Source: Limanda limanda (Eukaryota > Chordata > Actinopteri > Pleuronectiformes > Pleuronectidae). Taken from it: DNA of 64,000 nucleotides. Shown piece after piece: positions 38,346 to 64,000 of this stretch. Every line of letters starts with the position of its first letter. The first letter of the stretch is position 1. The stretch lies in contig NC_083649.1 in NCBI RefSeq assembly GCF_963576545.1, forward strand, positions 4,623,406 through 4,687,405, given 5' to 3'. The notes beneath the pieces were generated by a model that saw only the letters and a list, made by a program, of their open reading frames with translations, was not told the origin of the DNA and did not search any database. A program made the translations under genes and the position numbers.

Positions 38346-39008
38346 GAAAACCACCAAAAGCAGTGATTGTTTTGAATCAGAGTCGTTTATACATATAATT
38401 GTTATTTACTCATGAGTAAAATAGTCTTTTTAAACTGATGTGCTTGTTTCTGAGTGGCTCACACTTTATTTTTACCCCACAATATAGCCAACACTGTAAT
38501 TTAGTGCATAAAACATAATAATGTAGTTTTACGCAGATATACAAAGAGTTTAAAAGTGTTTTTAATGTTACAGTCATTGCCAAAAATGATAACTTCCCAA
38601 ATTATTTGTTTTTACACCAGCCTCCATTATAGGTGTTCAGTGAAGACAGGATAGTAGTTCACAAATTTGTTAATAAACCTTCCTATCTGTGTACAACTGG
38701 AGTTTTATTAACTATTAATCATATGTTCACAGCTTCTAGTTTGAAGGTTTGAATGTCACATGTAGTGTTTACCACACAGAAATTGATTTTAGGGTAAACG
38801 TTGAGCTTGTGTCTAACACTGGGTCAATAATAGATGTGAAGTTTGGGTAAAAAAACACTTAAATATATAAACCAAGCTGCAAATTATCCTTTATTCTAAA
38901 GCAGCAATATGACCTTTGTTGATTCTGAAATTAAATCCACATTGAAACAGGCTCACGAGGACAAAGCACACTTAACCAGTCAGCTGCATGGTCTCCTCGC
39001 AGGACGCC

Positions 39009-40345
39009 ATGGCCGTGCTGACGGTGACCTGCAGCCTGATTGGCTGGCTGTGTCTCTACCTGTTGTTCCGCTGCACCTGTGCCCGGGGGGGGCCCGAGTG
39101 GAGCTGTCGTCTGGTCACTTTGTCCCACGGGGTCGTCATCGTGCTGCTGACGGCCTACGTGGCCTTCGTGGACGGACCCTGGCCCTTCACACACGCAGGT
39201 CAGTGGAGTGAAGCTAACACATGGACAGTTTGTGTTTATATACATGTGTGTGTATGTTTTAAACCCTTAGTTTAAACCTGAAAGTACTAACCCTTGTTTT
39301 AAGGGTTGCATTTAAGAAAGGTTAAGTGAGATGTATTTTAAGATGCATTTATAAACCTCAGGAGTCACAGCAATATTTAATCAATGAATCCTCTTTATCA
39401 TATATTATAATTGCATATTTCTATTCAAGTGAATCTTTTCAAAACTATTTAATTCGTCATATCTGATAGTTTTTTCTTCAAAATATGTCAATAGTGGACA
39501 AAGACGGCAGTTGAAGAAGGGAATAAAGGAAATTCTTCTGATATTATTTTACATACGACACATTTTTTACTTTGTTGTGAACTTACTCTAATAGATTAGA
39601 GTAAATCTATTAGAGAACGGCTGCTTATGGACGTTTTAAGAAATACCACATTCTTTAATTTAGAGGTTTGGTTGAAGACTGGAATGACGTGTGTGTGTTT
39701 GATGACCACGAGATGTTGGTGGAGGTTTGCACTTCACTGTAATGTCTTGATGTGAGGCCCCCCCAAACATCTCCTCTCTTATCTGACCCCCCTTCTCTTC
39801 CAGGTACGGAGAACACCGAGCTCCAGATCTTCGCCCTGTCCGTCTGCCTCGGCTACTTCTTCTTCGACATCGGCTGGTGCGTGTTCTACGGCACGGAGGG
39901 CCCCCTGATGCTGGCCCACCACGCCGCCAGCATCCTGGGCATCCTGCTGGCCCTGCTCATGGGGGTCTCGGCCTGTGAGACCTGCGCCGTGGTAATGGGC
40001 AGCGAGGTCACCAACCCCCTGCTGCAGAGCCGCTGGTTCCTCCGGCGGCTGGGCCTGTACGACAGCCTGCTGGGCGACGCCGTGGACCTGCTCTTCATTG
40101 TACTGTTCTTCACCGTGCGCGTGGGCGTCGGCTCGTGGATGTTCTACTGCGAGCTCACGTCCCCCAGGACCTCGCTGGTGATGAAGCTGGGCGGCGTGGT
40201 CATGTACGCTCTGGCCTGGGCGTTCATGGTGGACATCGGCAGGTTTGCCTTCAAGAAAAGCAGATCCAAGTACAAAAGGTGGAAAGAGAATCACAAGCTC
40301 AAAGAAATCAAGAAAGTGGACGGATACGAGCGACTTAAGGAATGA
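39009..40345 (+). CDS. TLCD5: TLCD5 (TMEM136), TLC-domain membrane protein
   Basis: Two coding exons: 39009-39198 and 39804-40345. GT-AG, 732 nt, 243 residues; human has about 245. The protein starts MAVLTVTCSLIGWLCLYLLF. It keeps EWSCRLVTLSHG, AYVAFVDGPWPFTH, GYFFFDIGWCVF, LMLAHHAASILGI, SEVTNPLLQSRWFLR and GVGSWMFYCE, all matching TMEM136. There are about six hydrophobic segments (residues near 4-22, 36-55, 73-92, 103-120, 160-180, 203-222) and a basic, Lys-rich cytosolic tail. The paired His in LAHH is conserved in TLC proteins. TLC relatives act in membrane lipid metabolism; TLCD5's own activity is not established. An in-frame ATG at 38,988 exists, but 'ctcctcgcag' just after it looks like a 5'UTR acceptor, so I favour 39,009. 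Exon 2 is strikingly GC-rich. Confidence 0.93.
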
Positions 40346-42741
40346 AGCTCTTCAAAATGTGTGAGATGTATCTGATACACAAACCTCTACAGCTTTAAAG
40401 GTGCTAAATAATTAACAATCTGCATTTATTATGAACCAGAAACTGGACTTTACAGTCTTTAAACTATTAAAACTTCAATACAGTTACGCTGAACAGGATT
40501 TTGTAGGCAGGGTTTTTAAAATCACTGCAAATGAACAGGCTGCTTCTGGATTTCATAAAGTCTGGTCATCCCCACATCAATGCAGATATGAGTTTTGACA
40601 GAGGAAAGTTATTGATTTGGAAGTGATTTAATTATGACTTGGCTGAGGTATTATTCATATTCCCTGTAGCAGAGCTTCCTAAACTTCAGAGGCCCACATC
40701 CAGAATCACTATCAGGACTTTAATATAACACTGAAGGCCTTAATCAAAATTAATCATGAAAATAAATATCTTTGATAAAGATTTGCTATTCATAAAATAT
40801 TATACCCAAATATTAGAATGTGAAAATTCGAAATCATAACTTATCAGACCATTTTATCATCTTTCATTTAGATTTTTCCCCCCAGGCTACACATTTTGAT
40901 AGGGTTATTTTTCACATCCCAGTCTGAAGTGCAAGTGCAATAACTCCAAGGTCCAACATTTATCTATCATCCTAGTTCACATTTCTCATAAGTAACTTAA
41001 AGGTGCTATAGTTTCTTTCGGTGAATCCCCACCACAGTCAACAAGTAACACATGTTTTCTGAAGCAGAGATAAACCTGACTGGTTATTTATTTAGACTTT
41101 ATTAAGGTGTTTCTGCTGATGTGCTGCGGCAGAAGTTTCTGAATTTGTGATTCTTAACCTAGGAGTTATGCGCCTGTAATAAAGAATTTGAGGTGTAGCT
41201 GTTCCACAATCTACAAGTTTTTAACTCCGAAAGCATTTTTCTATGAGTTTAAATTTACTAATGCACACGTTTGACTATTTTCTACAACTGCAAATTCCTT
41301 CGTCATAAAACTACCAAAGAAAGCAAACATGTAAACTAATGTGATGTCAAATTTAAACATTTGTAAAACAAATAAAAGCTGCATGGAGACTCCCCCCCCC
41401 CTGTGTTAAGTACTAAGTCTGAAGAAATGACACACAACATATTGATATCATATAGTCATAAATGTACATTATATTTTACATGATAAACTGTTCAACACAA
41501 TCCTTTTTGTTTATATATACTTTTTAGGTTAGTATCTTCTTTTTTATCTTGTCTGTTTACATTTTGTCCAGAACTCTTTGCAGTGAAGTGGCCAGTGAAC
41601 ATTTTGTACAGATTATTACAGATGTTGAGTTTGAGAAATCAGGAACAATGAACTTTTACGTGTGATTTTAACATTTGACCACGGTTATTGTTTTTTTCCA
41701 TATGATGCTGCATTCAAGTGCTACGGGAAGATTCAAACAGGCACTTTCAAGTCCGAGGCTAATCCACATTGTATTAGTACGTTATCTGCTGAGGAAAACA
41801 AACTAATAAGACGACCACTAAACAAATAACAGTTAGTACAACTGCAAGTGGGACAATTGTTCTTTGGAAATCTTCCCCCAAAGAAATGAGGTTCAACCCT
41901 TCACAGTGAAAATGAAAATGTTCCATGGACAAGCCTCTTATCACGTTTTTTTAACGGCATCATTTCAGGTTCTTGCAGGAAAAGTTCAGAATGTTCTTTT
42001 CTTTTCTAAATCTGTGACAATAATGCTAAATCCATGGCCAGAGTGGGAGAAACATTCAAAAAAAAAAAGATGCGTTACGGGCAGATTCTGCTCAATAAAA
42101 TAAAATTTCTGCAACAAGCTGCATCAAAATGTCCAATTCCATCTTTTAAATTCAAATGTTCATGCTAAACAAGGCTCAAAACCTGTGGAGAAGTAAAGGG
42201 TGAATGTATTCTATGAATTTGGCTGATTTTTAGAAACCCAATAAGTTTGTGGAGAAGATATTTAAGTGTGTATAAAATAAGCAGTGTGTGTTTCAACGTA
42301 TATGTAGCGTGAGGTTCAGCTCATCTCTTATTACACATTTACATCAAGCTTACAGCAGTGCTCCGAGTCCTACATCAGAGAATCCTTCTGTCAGAGTCTC
42401 TTCTCCTCCTCTGATGTGCATCTGTGCGACTTCACAGTTCACACCCTCGACTTTTCCTTTTCATACATCCAGTGTTTAAAGATAACTTATGTAGATGATT
42501 ATTATTAAAGCAAAATGTGACTGAATTGTCCTCCAGTGAATCCAAAGTCTCTGGAGCAAAACCTGGATCAACGACGACGGTGAAAAATGATCCACTGATT
42601 GTCATATGTGCCTGAAGCGGGAGCAGAGACACACAAGTCCTCCACTGTTCAAGAGTTCAGAGGCTGGAGATCCAGAGGAAAGTGATCATGGAGGAACGTG
42701 GACTTGGTTCCTACGACGACGGGAGGGAGACGAGTCGGTCG
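40346..42741. other. TLCD5/ARHGEF12 convergent 3' region
   Basis: AT-rich, with no exon recognised. It should hold both 3'UTRs. AATAAA on the plus strand at 40,761-40,766 and 41,371-41,376 are candidate TLCD5 poly(A) signals. Confidence 0.45.
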
Positions 42742-62632
<19,891 letters not shown>

Positions 62633-64000
62633 CTAGAGAAACAAGGTCCAACGTGAGAACACGTAGAGAAAACATCCAAAAACGTATTTACAAGATATTG
62701 GGGTCAGATGTTTGTAGAGAGGGAATCTTGGGAGTTTCTATTTATACATATATACAGCTATAAAGAAAATTACTTTGTTTTTAGGACTAAAATGTTTTAT
62801 AAATCAGGTTATAATTGAACACTTTTGTAACAACCTTCAGAATATAGATAGGAAGACACAAGGAAATATTTAAATTCACTAGATTTGTATTTGAATATGC
62901 ACCAGATTTCACACACACATGAATATAATCTAAATAGGTCTGATTTTCTTTCATCAAGATCAACGAAATATTCTCAGAGAAATCAGGGAAAATGTCCGAC
63001 AACAAACCAACAACAAAAATCCTGCATCCGCCCCCTGATCTGGATCCGCACCAAAAATATAATTGACTCTTCCTTGGGTCAAGTCCCAAGTCTCCACTAA
63101 AATTAATGGAAGTATGTATTTTTTATAATCCTGCCAACTACCAAACAAACAAACAAAGACGAAAACAAAACCGATTCACTTGGTCAATGTGGCCTCAGAT
63201 GCATGAAAAAGAGAAAATGGTCTTCCTCCATGTAAAATACCCACAACCCAATTTGAATGCAATACAAAATATACACATATGATAGTAGATATCAAAATAA
63301 AAATACGTAGAAAAATAGTGAACAGATTATAAAGTCACAGATAAAATTCAATATCTGGTCTTCAGGCCAAACAGCCGTCGTGGAAACTATATCATTAAAA
63401 ATCATGTTCTCAAAGGTGAGATGATAAAGTTTGTATTAAGTGTTCATGGTCAGACTTCAACAGTTTATTTGTTTACTCTCCTTATTGGTATTTAAAACCC
63501 CTCATGGGAGTGTAACCTTATGGTGTTCGTCCATTTATTAATAGAACACGTTCCCTCTGCTCACCCCCCCCCAGCTCCGACGTGTTCCGCAAGAGGGGGT
63601 TTGGTTTGTGCTGCTGTTCCTCCCTCGGACAATGGGGGCCCTGGGCTTTTAACAATGGCTCCCACGTCAGAGCTAACTTACTATACTGTGGCTTTGTGGG
63701 ACAGATTCCCGGAAACGGAGGCTCAGGGTTGTTTTGGCCCCGCTCCAGTTTCCTGAATGTGGGAGAAGGCTGGGAAAGAAACAGAGGAGAGGGAGGGGGG
63801 GGCGAGGAAGGAAGGAGGAGGCACAAGAGTGTCTTTGAGGGAAGACAGGAGGAAATTTCAGCTTCGCTCCCAGAGACTGAACAAAAACTCAAAACTCCTC
63901 CTGGTGCAAAGGGAACGATGAAGTAAATCAAATCCTGGGATTTCAGATTCAGGAAAATGGAAATAACCGGGAGAGACTGAACAGCTGATCCAGACTCTTC
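62633..64000. other. ARHGEF12 first intron (partial)
   Basis: No further coding exon recognised. A dispersed repeat lies at about 63,010-63,165 ('cctgatctggatccgcacca', ending in (CAAA)n). At 63,518-63,931 the sequence is richer in G+C and stays open on both strands, but it matches no protein I know. Confidence 0.5.

Larger units (their letters stand above)
36211..39008. other. RCC1L-TLCD5 intergenic region
   Basis: No coding exon recognised. It includes a (GT)n run near 36,453-36,481, L2-like remains near 37,020-37,385 and a dispersed repeat at about 37,965-38,345. A TLCD5 5'UTR exon probably lies in it but cannot be placed. It is the junction of two human synteny blocks. Confidence 0.45.

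Noticed and set aside
39779..40294. 171-codon minus-strand frame
   Set aside because: It is the antisense shadow of the GC-rich TLCD5 exon 2.

Overview
The window looks like nuclear DNA of a ray-finned fish, probably a percomorph teleost. Four vertebrate genes have compact introns with canonical splice sites. The DNA between them is full of teleost-type dispersed repeats, hAT-like miniature elements, L2 and L1 retrotransposon tails and long microsatellites. I saw no bacterial, viral, CRISPR, tRNA or rRNA features. I rebuilt the genes exon by exon from splice sites, reading-frame phase and remembered human orthologues. All three complete genes close in frame across every junction, as does the part of the fourth that lies in the window.

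Layout. (1) 1-9.6 kb: intergenic, with dispersed repeats and a 133-bp tandem array ending just before the first gene. (2) 9,882-20,707, plus strand: CASTOR2 (GATSL2), 9 coding exons, 328 residues, an mTORC1/GATOR2-pathway ACT-domain protein; intron 1 holds a 7-copy minisatellite. (3) 26,145-34,690, minus strand: RCC1L (WBSCR16), 11 coding exons, 451 residues, a mitochondrial RCC1-type propeller; a probable 5'UTR exon ends at 35,597. (4) 39,009-40,345, plus strand: TLCD5 (TMEM136), 2 coding exons, 243 residues, a multi-pass TLC-domain protein. (5) 42,742-62,632, minus strand: ARHGEF12 (LARG), 36 coding exons (1,470 residues); its first coding exon lies beyond the right edge. It is a PDZ-RGSL-DH-PH exchange factor for RhoA.

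CASTOR2/RCC1L converge tail to tail, RCC1L/TLCD5 diverge, and TLCD5/ARHGEF12 converge. In human, CASTOR2 and RCC1L are neighbours at 7q11.23, and TLCD5 and ARHGEF12 are neighbours at 11q23.3. The window therefore joins two conserved gene pairs that are unlinked in human; the join is between about 35.8 and 39.0 kb. The genes share no pathway beyond general cell signalling and mitochondrial upkeep.

I found no new multi-gene system. The unusual content is structural. A 1.17-kb GACA/GA array forms the 3' end of one ARHGEF12 intron and supplies its splice acceptor. Two inverted hAT deletion derivatives with perfect 8-bp target duplications keep a BED-finger reading frame. An intron-to-intron duplication in RCC1L is flanked by 21-bp direct repeats. 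A dispersed repeat family carries a CTCF-like core. One old repeat contains nested insertions, ARHGEF12 has an in-frame coding minisatellite, and it also has a GC-AG intron.
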